Shown: piece by piece, positions 1 through 8,802 of the stretch | Layout of the letters: each line of letters begins with the position of its first letter | Position numbering within the stretch: position 1 is the stretch's first letter | Translations under genes and position numbers: made by a program | The notes under the pieces: generated by a model | Seen by the model: the letters and a program-made list of their open reading frames with translations, nothing else | What the model was told of the DNA's origin: nothing | Databases searched by the model: none | Assembly: GCA_016195085.1 (NCBI GenBank) | Contig: JACQAG010000046.1 | Location: 1-49,455, forward strand | Source of the DNA: Pseudomonadota bacterium | Lineage (GTDB): Bacteria > Pseudomonadota > Alphaproteobacteria > SHVZ01 | Direction: 5' to 3' | DNA length: 49,455 nt

Positions 1-214
1 CGGCTCCTGCCTCTTCGTTCGCAAACCCCTCGCCAAAATCGACAAACCGCCCCCGCTTAATCCCAACCGCCGACAACCAACCGCCTCCCCCAACCAGGGA
101 ACCTTCAGCTATGCATGACTTTCCCCGGACACCCGTGCGCGACTGCGGGGGAGGGCGGGGGTGGGGGCAAGTCACGCATAGACAAGGATCGTTGCCAAAC
201 GATGAGCCCGCGGC

Positions 215-1792
215 TCAGCTCTTCGAGATGTTCCAGAGCGCCAGCACGTTCGCCTTCAAGACGCCCTGAAGATTGCTGCGCCAGGCGCCGAGCCGCTCGT
301 ATTTGCCCAGCATCACATAGGGGACCACTTCCCACATCCGGCGATGGAGCGCTTCCAGCGCCTGCGCCTGCTCGGTCTCGTTGGCGGCCCGGATGAAGCG
401 GTCGCGCAGCTTCTCGGTCGCCTCGTCGCAGGGCCAGCCGAACCAGTTCTTGCCGTCGCAGGCGAGATTGGTGCCGAAATTGGTCAAGGGCGAGTAGCCG
501 GTGACACCGTCGGAGAAGGTCTGGAAGATGTGCCAGCCGCCGGCATAGGGATCGTCCTTCTTGCCGCGGCGGGTGACCACGGCACCCCAATCGGCCATCT
601 GCAGATCGACATTGATGCCGATCTGCTTCAGCCGCTCGGCGGTCACCTGGGCGACTGCGTGGTGGTGGAACAAGTCGCCGGCACCCAAGAGCACGATCTT
701 CTCGCCCTTGTAGCCGGATTCGGCGAGGAGCTGCTTGGCGCGGGCGAAGTCGGGCTTGCGGTAGGGCTCCGAGCCCACCTCGGTGCCGTTCGGGCTGCCG
801 CAGGTGTAGTAGGAAAAGCAGATCTGCCCGCCGCCGAAGGCGGCTTGCATGTATTCCTGCTGATCCACCATGAGCGCCAGCGCCTGGCGCGCCTTGGCGT
901 TGTTGAAGGGCGGATGGAGATAGTTCGGCCTGAGCATGCCGAACCAGCCGAGCGGCGCTAGCGCTTCCACGACCACCGTGCCGCTCTTCTTCAGGATCGC
1001 CGTTTGGTCGTTGTTGATCGCCTCGATCATGTCGATCTCGCCGGCAACCAGTGCGGCGGCGGCGGTCGCAGCCTCGGGAATGGAGGTCCATTCCACCCGG
1101 GCGACCTTGACCACCTTGCCGCCGGTCAAGCCGGCTGCGGGCTCGCCGCGCGGCACATAATCGGCATTCTTCTCGTAGACGACCTTGGAGCCCGGCACCC
1201 ACTCGGATGCCACCAGCTTGAACGGTCCGGAGCCGACGTTCTCGGTGATCGCCTTGAACGGATCGGCCTCGGCGTCCTTGAGGCGCATGATGGCGGGGAC
1301 GTTGCCGCCGCTGGAGGCGAGCGTCGTCAAGGTGTAGCCGTAGGGTTCCTTCAAGACGATGGTGAAGGTCGTGTCGTTGACCGCCTCCATCGCCTTGGTC
1401 ATCTCGGCCAGCTTCTGGCCCATGGTGTCGCGGGCTTCCCAGCGCTTGACCGAGGCGACCGCGTCGCGCGCCGTCACCGGGCTGCCATCATGGAACTTGA
1501 GACCCGACCTGAGGGTGAAGGTGTAGGTGAGTCCGTCCGCGGAAAGCGTATGGCCCTCCGCCATCTGCGGCTTCGGGTTGAGCCCCGCATCCCAGGCGTA
1601 GAGCTGGTCGTAGATCATCATCGCGTGGTCGATGGTGATGGTCGCCGTGGTCGAGATCGGGTCGGTGACCTTGAGGTCGGCGTGGGGCACCATCTTCAAG
1701 ACGGTCTGCTGCGCCTCTGCCGGGCCGGGGAGGCCGGCGGCGGCAAGGAGGCCGGTGGTGACGCTGAAGGCGACGATCAGCGATCGGGGCAT
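215..1792 (-). CDS. ABC transporter substrate-binding protein, family 5 (oligopeptide type)
   Basis: This 525-residue protein is the periplasmic solute-binding component of a peptide/nickel/opine-type ABC importer. It begins with a Sec signal peptide (basic start, hydrophobic stretch, cleavage near PAEAQQ). The mature part has the SBP_bac_5 layout, including an early ADLKVTDP segment, SADGLTYTFTLR, and GLKFHDGSPVTARD, the best-conserved signature of the family. The ATG is preceded by AGGAGAGG at 5 nt, which fixes the start. No permease or ATPase gene is visible next to it; partners could lie beyond the left edge, which is downstream of this gene. The substrate cannot be told from the sequence. 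Confidence 0.9.
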   Translation of the reverse strand: MPRSLIVAFSVTTGLLAAAGLPGPAEAQQTVLKMVPHADLKVTDPISTTATITIDHAMMIYDQLYAWDAGLNPKPQMAEGHTLSADGLTYTFTLRSGLKFHDGSPVTARDAVASVKRWEARDTMGQKLAEMTKAMEAVNDTTFTIVLKEPYGYTLTTLASSGGNVPAIMRLKDAEADPFKAITENVGSGPFKLVASEWVPGSKVVYEKNADYVPRGEPAAGLTGGKVVKVARVEWTSIPEAATAAAALVAGEIDMIEAINNDQTAILKKSGTVVVEALAPLGWFGMLRPNYLHPPFNNAKARQALALMVDQQEYMQAAFGGGQICFSYYTCGSPNGTEVGSEPYRKPDFARAKQLLAESGYKGEKIVLLGAGDLFHHHAVAQVTAERLKQIGINVDLQMADWGAVVTRRGKKDDPYAGGWHIFQTFSDGVTGYSPLTNFGTNLACDGKNWFGWPCDEATEKLRDRFIRAANETEQAQALEALHRRMWEVVPYVMLGKYERLGAWRSNLQGVLKANVLALWNISKS

Positions 1793-2042
1793 GGTCCTCT
1801 CCTGTTCTTGGTGCGGGCGCGCCCGGACGTTGGGCGCCGGGCTTTGCGGCCATGCTAGACGTCCTAGCCGGCCCCAGCAATCGATCGCCGGCAGGCCGGA
1901 ATCGGCGGCAGTTGCGGAGGTTTATCCCGGTGAGAAATAGGGGCTAGGCTTGGAGAAATACCCCGAGGGCCTGTCGATCCGGCCGCCGCGCGCTCGACTG
2001 ATAGACGGAGAACCATGCCAATCAGCCTAAGGAGCGTCAGAA

Positions 2043-2393
2043 ATGCAGTATCTCTTGCTCATCTATGCGAACGAAGCCGAGATCGCGAAACGGAGCGAGG
2101 CGGAGGCGAAGGCGATGATGGAGGAATACGGCGTCTTCACCCAGGCGATCATCAAGGCCGGGCAGTTCAAGGCCGGCGACCGGCTGCAGCCGATCTCGAC
2201 GGCGACCACCGTCCGCGTGCGCAGCGGCAAGACGCTTACCACCGACGGACCCTTTGCCGAGACCCGCGAGCAGCTCGGCGGCTACTATTTGATCGAAGCC
2301 AAGAACCTGGACGAGGCATCCCAGATCGCCGCGCGCATTCCAGGCGCCAAGCACGGCTCGATCGAGGTTCGGCCGATCTGGGTCTACAAATGA
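2043..2393 (+). CDS. YCII-related (DGPF) domain protein
   Basis: This is a 116-residue single-domain protein of the YCII/DGPF family. The start MQYLLLIYANE and the central TDGPFAETREQLGGYYLIE motif are diagnostic. It has no signal peptide or membrane segment. A strong AAGGAG lies 8 nt before the ATG. It sits 25 bp upstream of an ECF sigma factor gene on the same strand, an arrangement known for the ECF sigma group carrying a C-terminal DUF6596 extension, where YCII proteins are the usual partners. The biochemical role of these partners is not established; a link to sigma-factor signalling is inference from context. Confidence 0.9.
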   Translation: MQYLLLIYANEAEIAKRSEAEAKAMMEEYGVFTQAIIKAGQFKAGDRLQPISTATTVRVRSGKTLTTDGPFAETREQLGGYYLIEAKNLDEASQIAARIPGAKHGSIEVRPIWVYK

Positions 2394-2418
2394 CCCGAAG
2401 GTCGGGGCCGGACGGGGC

Positions 2419-3657
2419 GTGAGCGCGGCCGGCATCGAGAGCGTCTTTCGCAACGAGGCGGGTCGCGTCCTGGCGACGCTGATCCGCCTCGTCGGCGATT
2501 TCGAGCTGGCCGAGGAGGCGTTGCAGGAGGCGTTCACCGCGGCGGTCGAGCAATGGCCGGCCTCCGGCGTTCCCGACAAGCCCAGGGCCTGGCTGGTCAA
2601 TGTCGGGCGCCACAAGGCGGTCGATCGCTTGCGCCGGCAGATCCTGTTTCGCCGGAAGCGCCGCGACCTCGAGATCGACGCTGCCATCGATCGGCAGAGC
2701 GTTGCTTGCGCGGAGGAGGCCGATGCGTTCGGCGACGACATCCTCAGGCTCATCTTCACCTGCTGCCATCCAGCGCTCGCCATCGAGACCCAGGTGGCGC
2801 TCACGCTTCGCTCGGTCTGCGGGCTCACCACCGAGGCGGTGGCCCGCGCCCTCCTCGTCGGCGTCGAGACCATGGCGCAGCGGCTGGTCCGCGCCAAGAA
2901 GAAGATCCGGGCGGCGAAGATCCCCTACGAGACGCCGGCGCCGGCGATGCTGGACGAGCGGATCGAGGGGGTCCTCGCCGTCATCTATCTGGTTTTCACC
3001 GAGGGCTATGCGGTCACCGCCGGTGCGGAGCTCATGCGCTGGGACCTGTCCAGCGAAGCGATCCGCTTGGCGCGTCTGCTCGATGGCCTCTTGCCCGGCC
3101 GGCCGGCGATCCAGGGACTGCTGGCGCTCCTGCTGCTGCATGACGCGCGCCGCCATGGCCGCACCACGGAGGCCGGCGACATCGTGCTGCTCGAGGACCA
3201 GGACCGCAGCCTCTGGGATCAGGCGCAGATCGCCGAAGGTACTGGGCTCGTGGGTGAAGCCTTGCGCGCGCCCGGCCGGCCCAGCCCCTATGCGGTGCAA
3301 GCGGCGATCGCAGCCCTCCATGCCGAGGCGCCGCACCATGAGGCGACCGACTGGCCGCAGATCGTCGGCCTCTACGAGGTGCTGCTGCGCCTGCAGCCAT
3401 CGCCGGTGGTCGAGCTCAACCACGCCGCCGCCGTCTCGATGGTCGACGGTCCGGCCCGGGCCCTCGACCTCCTGGACGCGCTCGCCGCCCGCGGCGGCCT
3501 CGACGGCTATCACCTGCTGCCGGCGGCGCGTGCCGACCTCTTCCGGCGCTTGGGGCGCAGGCAAGAGGCGCGCGCCGCCTACCTAGCCGCTCTCGCCCTG
3601 GTCAAGCTCGAGCCGGAACGGCGACTGCTGGCGCGCCGCCTGGCCGAGCTCGGGTGA
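2419..3657 (+). CDS. ECF-type RNA polymerase sigma factor with C-terminal DUF6596 extension
   Basis: This is a 412-residue extracytoplasmic-function sigma factor. Region 2 is in the first 80 residues (RLVGDFELAEEALQEAFTAA, then WLVNVGRHKAVDRLRR), and region 4 is around residues 110-165 (LTLRSVCGLTTEAVARALL). A long helical C-terminal extension follows, with LDERIEGVLAVIYLVFTEGY and the alpha-helical repeats typical of the DUF6596 sigma group. No anti-sigma gene is adjacent; in this group the extension itself is thought to regulate activity. The start is GTG. It lies just downstream of the YCII gene and probably shares its transcript. Confidence 0.92.
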   Translation: MSAAGIESVFRNEAGRVLATLIRLVGDFELAEEALQEAFTAAVEQWPASGVPDKPRAWLVNVGRHKAVDRLRRQILFRRKRRDLEIDAAIDRQSVACAEEADAFGDDILRLIFTCCHPALAIETQVALTLRSVCGLTTEAVARALLVGVETMAQRLVRAKKKIRAAKIPYETPAPAMLDERIEGVLAVIYLVFTEGYAVTAGAELMRWDLSSEAIRLARLLDGLLPGRPAIQGLLALLLLHDARRHGRTTEAGDIVLLEDQDRSLWDQAQIAEGTGLVGEALRAPGRPSPYAVQAAIAALHAEAPHHEATDWPQIVGLYEVLLRLQPSPVVELNHAAAVSMVDGPARALDLLDALAARGGLDGYHLLPAARADLFRRLGRRQEARAAYLAALALVKLEPERRLLARRLAELG

Positions 3658-3728
3658 TTGCGTTCGCCATCGCTGGCATCGGATGAGCATTCCGTGGAGG
3701 ATGGCGGACCCGCTAAGGATGGTCCGCC

Positions 3729-4232
3729 ATGTCTCGCCCCGATCCCTTGCCGCCGCTCCTCGAGGCCGTCGCGTCTCTCGGCCTTCCCGGCCAGCCCGAG
3801 CCGCTTTACGGTGCGCTCGACCGCGCGCTCGGCCAGGCGATCGGCCACCTCCTGGTGACGTTTCTCGTCGTCGATGAGCCGAGGGGCGAGGTTCAGCGAG
3901 TCTATAGCTCGAACCCGACGGCCTATCCCGTCGGTGGCAGAAAGCCGCTTCGGACGACCGAATGGGGCGAGCAGGTCATCCTCCGCCGGCAGACCTATAT
4001 CGGCCGCAACGCCGCCGACATCGTGCGGGATTTTCCCGATCACGCGCTCATCTTGAGCCTGGGCTTGGCGTCGATCTTGAATGTGCCGGTGGTGCATGAC
4101 GGACGTTGCCTCGGCACCGCCAATCTCCTGCATCGGGAGGGCTGGTACCGGGAGTCGGACGCTGCCATAGGCCGGACATTCGCCGCCCTCCTGGTGCCGG
4201 CCTTCGCTCGCGAGCAGGAAGCGCTCGCGTGA
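3729..4232 (+). CDS. GAF domain-containing protein
   Basis: This 167-residue protein appears to be a free-standing GAF sensor domain. Visible features are the N-terminal helix, a beta-rich core with RVYSSNPTAYPVGGRKP, and the segment SILNVPVVHDGRCLGTANLL, which matches the family's late strands. It has no output domain, signal peptide or membrane helix. It follows the sigma factor gene by about 70 bp on the same strand, so it may be part of the same regulatory cluster, but its ligand is unknown. The ATG lies in a context without a strong ribosome-binding site. Confidence 0.8.
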   Translation: MSRPDPLPPLLEAVASLGLPGQPEPLYGALDRALGQAIGHLLVTFLVVDEPRGEVQRVYSSNPTAYPVGGRKPLRTTEWGEQVILRRQTYIGRNAADIVRDFPDHALILSLGLASILNVPVVHDGRCLGTANLLHREGWYRESDAAIGRTFAALLVPAFAREQEALA

Positions 4233-4269
4233 AGCTTAGAGAATGTTCGGGCTAGGTGGATTCGATGGT

Positions 4270-4445
4270 CCCTTCTTGCTCCCTCTCCCTTGGGGAGAGG
4301 GACGGGGTGAGGGGTTGCCCTATCTTGCGAGGCCCAGTCCCCTCACCCGCTCGCTCTCGCTCGCGACCTCTCCCCAAGGAGAGGTGACGATGCTTTCCGT
4401 CTTGCTCCCTCGCGCTCTGGGATAGGTTGGGCGTGAGGGGTGATC
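4270..4445. repeat. Dispersed palindromic repeat cluster (CTCTCCC/GGGAGAG type)
   Basis: This lies between two convergent genes. It holds a 9-bp perfect stem with a 3-nt loop at 4281-4301 and a second 8-bp stem with a 4-nt loop at 4366-4385, joined by blocks of GGGTGAGGGG and its complement. Related elements occur at 29102-29233 and 31831-32045. It could also act as a transcription stop for both neighbours, but neither stem is followed by a T-run. Confidence 0.7.
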
Positions 4446-4465
4446 ACATCTAAGCGGAACGTGCC

Positions 4466-5812
4466 CTAGAACGCCGGGATCGCCGCCAGCCTCGCCATCC
4501 GGTTCCAGGCGCGGCGATAGGGAACTGCAACCTGGCTCGGGCGCTCCCGGTGCACCGCATGCAGAGTCTCGAACCAGCGCGCCTCGGCGGCATCCGCTTC
4601 CGCCCAGCAGGTCCGGACCACGTCCCGGCGCGCCTGGGCGACACTCCCACCGCCGGATGCGAGCGCGGCCGCGACCCGCTTGCGGAAGCGCTCCTCGAGC
4701 TGATCGCGCTCTTGCCTGATGAGCGCCAAGCGCGGTCCGTAGTCTTCGATCACCAGACGGTGCAGCCTCTCGTGGCGCCACCAGCGGGTACGCGGATTGA
4801 AGCGGTCGGTAGGCCGCGGCCCGAAATCGGGCATGGCGTCGAAGAAGACCGGCTTGAAGATGCTGGTGCAGGGGGCGGCCGAGCCGGTCACCCAATGCAC
4901 GATCCGCCCCGGCCGCAAATCCGAGACGAGCGAGCCCACCGTCTGGCCGCCCTTCAGGCCCCAGCTTCCATGCATGCAGAGGGTGCGGTTCGGCTCTTCA
5001 TCCGGCCGCCAGTCGGGATCGGCGCCGGCCTGCCCATGATCGCGCACGGCCTGGATCATGTCGGAGGCGCTCAAGCGCCGGTTGCGCTCGGCCAGAATGC
5101 CGGTCGAGCGGGCGCGCCGCTCATGGCCCTCAGACAGGCGGTCGCGCCGGGCATTGGTGATGGCGGATGCCACGTTGATGGGCCCGCTCTCGCCGTCCCA
5201 GCCGCGGCGCCCGATGAGCGCCGGCAGCGCGGCGCTGATCGACGTGAAGCGCGTGCCGATCGACAGCGCGTTCGAGATGGTGCGGACCTTGACCGCGCGC
5301 TCGGCCACCCAGTAGCGGCCCACGGTCTCCAGGACCCAGGCTTCGCTCGGGTCGGCGATGATGAAGGAGTTGTGGTAGCTGCGCTGGCGCAGATGGCCGC
5401 AATTGCCGCCTTGGCCGTGGCGCTCGATGAGGCCGGTGATGACCTCGAGCGCCTCGGCGGCGCTGGCGCCGCGCTCGAGGCCGAGGCGCAAGAGGTCCAT
5501 GCCGATCACGCCCGGCTTTTTCGAGGGCGCCAGCTTCGAATAGACCGCCTCGTTGCCGATGACCACGCCATGCTCGTTGGCGCCCATCTCCGCGCCCCAG
5601 ATCCAGAACGGCCTCGACAGCAGCACGGCATGGGTCGCCGCCGCCGCTTCGATGCTGACATGGGTCAGCTTCAGGGGGGAGCCGGCGCGGTGCTTCTGCC
5701 GCGGCCGGTACTCGAGATACTGCGCCTCGTTGCGCTCGCGATCGCTGTTCTTGGCGAAGAGCACGCCGCCCGCCGCCACCGCATCGCCGCCCGCCACCAT
5801 CGTGTCGCACAT
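4466..5812 (-). CDS. C69-family (secernin-like) peptidase
   Basis: This 448-residue protein belongs to the Ntn-hydrolase C69/U34 dipeptidase-secernin group. The second residue is Cys (MCDTMVA), the expected N-terminal nucleophile once Met is removed. The family signatures FAKNSDRERNEAQ, GANEHGVVIGNEAV and SEAWVLETVGRYW follow in the usual order. There is no signal peptide, so a cytoplasmic role is likely. Substrates could be dipeptides or other small amides; the family includes acyltransferase relatives and the specificity cannot be read here. A GGAGG motif lies about 11 nt upstream of the ATG. Confidence 0.9.
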   Translation of the reverse strand: MCDTMVAGGDAVAAGGVLFAKNSDRERNEAQYLEYRPRQKHRAGSPLKLTHVSIEAAAATHAVLLSRPFWIWGAEMGANEHGVVIGNEAVYSKLAPSKKPGVIGMDLLRLGLERGASAAEALEVITGLIERHGQGGNCGHLRQRSYHNSFIIADPSEAWVLETVGRYWVAERAVKVRTISNALSIGTRFTSISAALPALIGRRGWDGESGPINVASAITNARRDRLSEGHERRARSTGILAERNRRLSASDMIQAVRDHGQAGADPDWRPDEEPNRTLCMHGSWGLKGGQTVGSLVSDLRPGRIVHWVTGSAAPCTSIFKPVFFDAMPDFGPRPTDRFNPRTRWWRHERLHRLVIEDYGPRLALIRQERDQLEERFRKRVAAALASGGGSVAQARRDVVRTCWAEADAAEARWFETLHAVHRERPSQVAVPYRRAWNRMARLAAIPAF

Positions 5813-5842
5813 GGCCCGAAGATCCTCCCTTGCGGGGCCGGC

Positions 5843-6229
5843 TTAGCTCAGCTTCTTCAGCTTGACGTAGCCGCGCTCGAGCACGCGCTGCATCGCCTCG
5901 AAGGCGGAGAGCAGCTCCTCATAGGTGATGCGCTGGCGGCGCAGCTGATCGACCACGGCGGCTTCGGGCTGGTGGGCGAGCTTGCTCACCTCGAGCGCCA
6001 TGCGGATGTAGTTCGCCCTGGTCTCGGCCACCAGATGCGAGAAGCGGATGAAGCTGTCGCTGTCGAGCGCCGGCACTTTCTCCTGCATCAGGCGCTGGTT
6101 GGTCTCGAAGATGACCTTCTCGATCTCGAGAAGCTGCTGGCTCAGCTCCTTGCGCGAATTCTTGTCCAGCATGTCCTGGGTCATGAATTGGTCGATCTTC
6201 TGCGTCGCGACGCGACCAACGACTTTCAT
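5843..6229 (-). CDS. Hypothetical helical protein, 128 residues
   Basis: I do not recognise this family. The chosen ATG has GGAGG 7 nt upstream, which makes it a better start than longer in-frame options. The protein begins MKVVGRVATQKIDQFM and looks almost entirely alpha-helical, with charged amphipathic heptad-like stretches (SRKELSQQLLEIEKVIFE; LRRQRITYEELLSAFEAM), so it may form a coiled coil or bundle. It has no membrane helix. It lies 30 bp upstream of the C69 peptidase on the same strand and may be co-transcribed with it. The lack of recognisable catalytic motifs fits a structural or adaptor role. Confidence 0.7.
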   Translation of the reverse strand: MKVVGRVATQKIDQFMTQDMLDKNSRKELSQQLLEIEKVIFETNQRLMQEKVPALDSDSFIRFSHLVAETRANYIRMALEVSKLAHQPEAAVVDQLRRQRITYEELLSAFEAMQRVLERGYVKLKKLS

Positions 6230-6416
6230 GCACGATCCTCCATCGCTCGAGCGCGCTGACGGCGGCTTCCTCAACCATGGGCAAGGATGCCGTACCGACG
6301 CCGGAGCCATCCGCTCCTCGGAGGATAAGCCCCCCTATCCCCATGGGTGATTTTAGCATGTTCGGCGGCGATACGCTCGATCTCGGGTGCCGCGGGAGGC
6401 TGCGGGGCGGCGAGGC

Positions 6417-6737
6417 TCAGCGCGAATCCTTGCGCGTCGACTTCTCCTGCACCTCGCTCTCCTCGAGGCTCGGGTCGTCGGCGGGGTCCATGGCATGCGG
6501 GCGCGTGATGCCGGATGTTGCGCTGCCCGGACCATTGCCGCGCCAGCGCGGCAGGCTGGGGTCGCTGGCGCGCTCGGCGACGACGGCCTCGACCGCCAGA
6601 TCGTTCACCGATTCGAGCGCCCAGAGCGGCAGCGCCAGCAGCAAGACCGAGAGCGTGGCGCCGAGCACGGCCTGGACGAAGCTTTGCCCCAAGGGCTCGC
6701 TCTGCCGATTCTCCCGATCCAAGCCGATGAGCCGCAT
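6417..6737 (-). CDS. Hypothetical single-pass membrane protein
   Basis: I do not recognise this family. One clear membrane helix is centred on FVQAVLGATLSVLLLALPLW, followed by a short conserved-looking stretch and a polar, probably disordered C-terminus rich in S, D, E and K. The start is uncertain: ATG at 6737, TTG at 6749 (with AGGAGA 6 nt upstream), or GTG at 6788. A CRP-type operator lies just upstream at 6799-6814, which supports a real transcription unit here. About 187 bp separate it from the next gene on the strand. Confidence 0.5.
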   Translation of the reverse strand: MRLIGLDRENRQSEPLGQSFVQAVLGATLSVLLLALPLWALESVNDLAVEAVVAERASDPSLPRWRGNGPGSATSGITRPHAMDPADDPSLEESEVQEKSTRKDSR

Positions 6738-6798
6738 CTCGCGTGGCAATCGCAATCTCCTCAACAGGGAGATTGTCGCGGATGCCACGCGCCGCCGC

Positions 6799-6814
6799 TG
6801 TGACCAAGGTCACA
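6799..6814 (-). promoter_or_regulatory. Candidate CRP/FNR-superfamily operator
   Basis: The 16 bases form a perfect 7-bp inverted repeat around AA and match the CRP half-site layout TGTGA-N6-TCACA exactly. The site sits directly upstream of the minus-strand membrane-protein gene, in the short AT-richer gap behind the fliG relic. The motif and its symmetry are seen directly; binding by a CRP/FNR-type regulator is inferred from the consensus. Confidence 0.6.
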
Positions 6815-6862
6815 TTTGAGACGATAGTGCCTAAATGATGCCTAAACGGCTAGAAATATCAG

Positions 6863-7051
6863 CTAGTAGACGAGCTCGTCGCCGCCCTGGCTGTCGGAGA
6901 GCACGATCTCGCCGCGCGGGGCCAGATCCTTGGCGAGGTTGACCATGTACATCTGCGCCTCGTCCACCTCCTTCAAGCGGATCGGGCCCATGGAGGCCAT
7001 GTCCTCGCGCAGGAGCTTGCCGGCGCGCTCGGACATGTTGGAGAAGAACAT
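6863..7051 (-). pseudogene. fliG: fliG relic: C-terminal 62 residues of the flagellar motor switch protein
   Basis: The frame ending at the TAG at 6863-6865 encodes a segment starting [17 protein letters not shown], continuing [20 protein letters not shown], and ending GGDELVY. This matches the extreme C-terminus of alphaproteobacterial FliG: the SNMS-RA helix, the GP-RL-DVDEAQ helix pair and the acidic ELVY end. Nothing upstream in the frame resembles the N-terminal and middle FliG domains; homology stops where the GMC oxidoreductase gene ends. It is therefore a truncated remnant left by a deletion or recombination, not a working gene. No other flagellar gene is in the window. Confidence 0.85.
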
Positions 7052-7062
7052 GAGCTCGGCGC

Positions 7063-8676
7063 TCAGGCCGCATCCTTGCGGATGAGGTCGGCCGCCTTCT
7101 CGCCGATCATGATGGCGCTCGCATTGGTGTTGCCGGAGACCAGCGTCGGCATGATCGAGGCATCGGCCACGCGCAAGCCGGAAAGCCCGATGACGCGCAG
7201 CCGAGGATCGACCACGGCCATGGCATCGCCTTCCGGCCCCATCTTGCAGCTCCCGGCCGGGTGGTAGATGGTGCCGCCCTTCTCGCGGGCGAATGCCAGG
7301 AGCTCGTCGTCGGTCTGGACATCGCCGCCGGGGCTGTACTCGCCGGCGATGTAGTCCCGGAGCGCCGGCATCTGGGCGATGCGCCGGGCGATCTTGAGCC
7401 CGGCGATGACGCAGGCCCGGTCTTCCGGTTCCGAGAGATAGTTCGGCTGAATCGCCGGATGGACGCGGGGGTCGCTCGACTTCAAGCGGATCCAGCCGCG
7501 GCTCGATGGACGCGACTGGTTGAGGGTGTTGTTGAAGCCGGGAAAGCGATGGACATCGATGCGGGGCTCGGGCCCGGGGCCGCGTTCGAAGCTGACGGGC
7601 ATGAAGTGATATTGCAAATCCGCCGTCGCCGCCTCGTTGCGGCTCTTGCAGAAGAGCCCGACCTGGCCGGCTCCGATGCTGATTGGTCCGGAGCGTCGCG
7701 TCAGCCATTCGAGGGCAGCCCCCGCCTTCCGCCAAAGGCTGTGCTCGATCTCGTTCAAGGTGATCGGCTTCGTGCAGCGGTGGATCAGGCGGACCTGGTA
7801 GTGGTCCTGCAGATTCTGGCCGACGCCGGGCAGCTCATGGACCACGGCGATGCCATGGCGGGCGAGCTCATCGGCCGGGCCGACGCCGGAGAGCAAGAGG
7901 AGATGCGGGGAGTTGACGGCGCCGCCGGCGAGCACCACCTCGCGGCCGGCGCGCTGGATCCGCTCCCGGCCGTCCTTGAGATAGGCGACGCCGACCGCGC
8001 GCCTGCCCTCGAACAGGATCCGGGTGGCCAGCGCCTTCGTCTCCACGCGGAGATTGGGGCGGCGGCGCGCCGGCTTGAGGTAGGCGACGGCGGCGCTGCA
8101 TCGAAGCCCGTTGCGGGAAGTCAGCTGATAGTAGCCGACGCCGTCCTGCTGGGTGCCGTTGAAGTCGTCGTTCGGCGCATAGCCCGCCTCGATCGCCGCC
8201 CTGATGAACGCCTCGCACAGCTCGTGCTTGAGGCGGAGGTCGCTGACGCCCAAGGGCCCGCCTTCGCCGTGCAGCGGATCGGCACCCCGCTCCTGATCCT
8301 CCGCACGCTTGAAGTAGGCCAGCACGTCGCCGAATGACCAGCCGGCATTGCCGAGCTGGCGCCAGTGGTCATAGTCCTCCGCCTGCCCGCGGATATAGAT
8401 GAGGCCGTTGATCGAGGACGAGCCGCCCAGCACCTTGCCCCTCGGCCAGATGATGGAGCGGCCGCCCATGCCGGGATCGGGTTCGGTCTCGAAGCCCCAG
8501 CTCAGCCTGGAATAGATGTTGCGGAAATACCCCACCGGCAGGTGGATCCAAGGATCGCGGTCAGGCCCGCCGGCCTCGAGCAGGAGCACGGTCTGCCGCT
8601 CATCCTCGGAGAGCCGCGCCGCCAAGGCACAGCCGGCCGAGCCGGCGCCGACCACGATGACATCGACGCCATCCAT
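7063..8676 (-). CDS. GMC-family FAD-dependent oxidoreductase (choline dehydrogenase-like)
   Basis: This 537-residue flavoenzyme has the GMC layout. The N-terminal FAD-binding [19 protein letters not shown] is followed by the first GMC signature ([20 protein letters not shown]) and the second around [19 protein letters not shown]. The catalytic-region [10 protein letters not shown] and the C-terminal [17 protein letters not shown] complete the fold. Full length is retained despite its 3' end meeting the fliG relic. The likely reaction is oxidation of an alcohol; the substrate is unknown. It is divergent from the SDR gene to the right, with which it shares a 126-bp promoter region. Confidence 0.93.
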   Translation of the reverse strand: MDGVDVIVVGAGSAGCALAARLSEDERQTVLLLEAGGPDRDPWIHLPVGYFRNIYSRLSWGFETEPDPGMGGRSIIWPRGKVLGGSSSINGLIYIRGQAEDYDHWRQLGNAGWSFGDVLAYFKRAEDQERGADPLHGEGGPLGVSDLRLKHELCEAFIRAAIEAGYAPNDDFNGTQQDGVGYYQLTSRNGLRCSAAVAYLKPARRRPNLRVETKALATRILFEGRRAVGVAYLKDGRERIQRAGREVVLAGGAVNSPHLLLLSGVGPADELARHGIAVVHELPGVGQNLQDHYQVRLIHRCTKPITLNEIEHSLWRKAGAALEWLTRRSGPISIGAGQVGLFCKSRNEAATADLQYHFMPVSFERGPGPEPRIDVHRFPGFNNTLNQSRPSSRGWIRLKSSDPRVHPAIQPNYLSEPEDRACVIAGLKIARRIAQMPALRDYIAGEYSPGGDVQTDDELLAFAREKGGTIYHPAGSCKMGPEGDAMAVVDPRLRVIGLSGLRVADASIMPTLVSGNTNASAIMIGEKAADLIRKDAA

Positions 8677-8802
8677 ACGCGTTCCCCCCGTGTTGGGCGG
8701 ATTTCACCATGCCGGATCTTGCCCCGGCAATCCAATGGCACCGCCGCGGCATTGCGCTATTAGAATGGACGAACGGATTTCGAGAATGAGAGGACACGGA
8801 AT

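Noticed and set aside
1-214. Possible gene at the left edge
   Set aside because: Short frames only overlap the binding-protein gene in other frames; a G-rich run and nothing else can be seen here.
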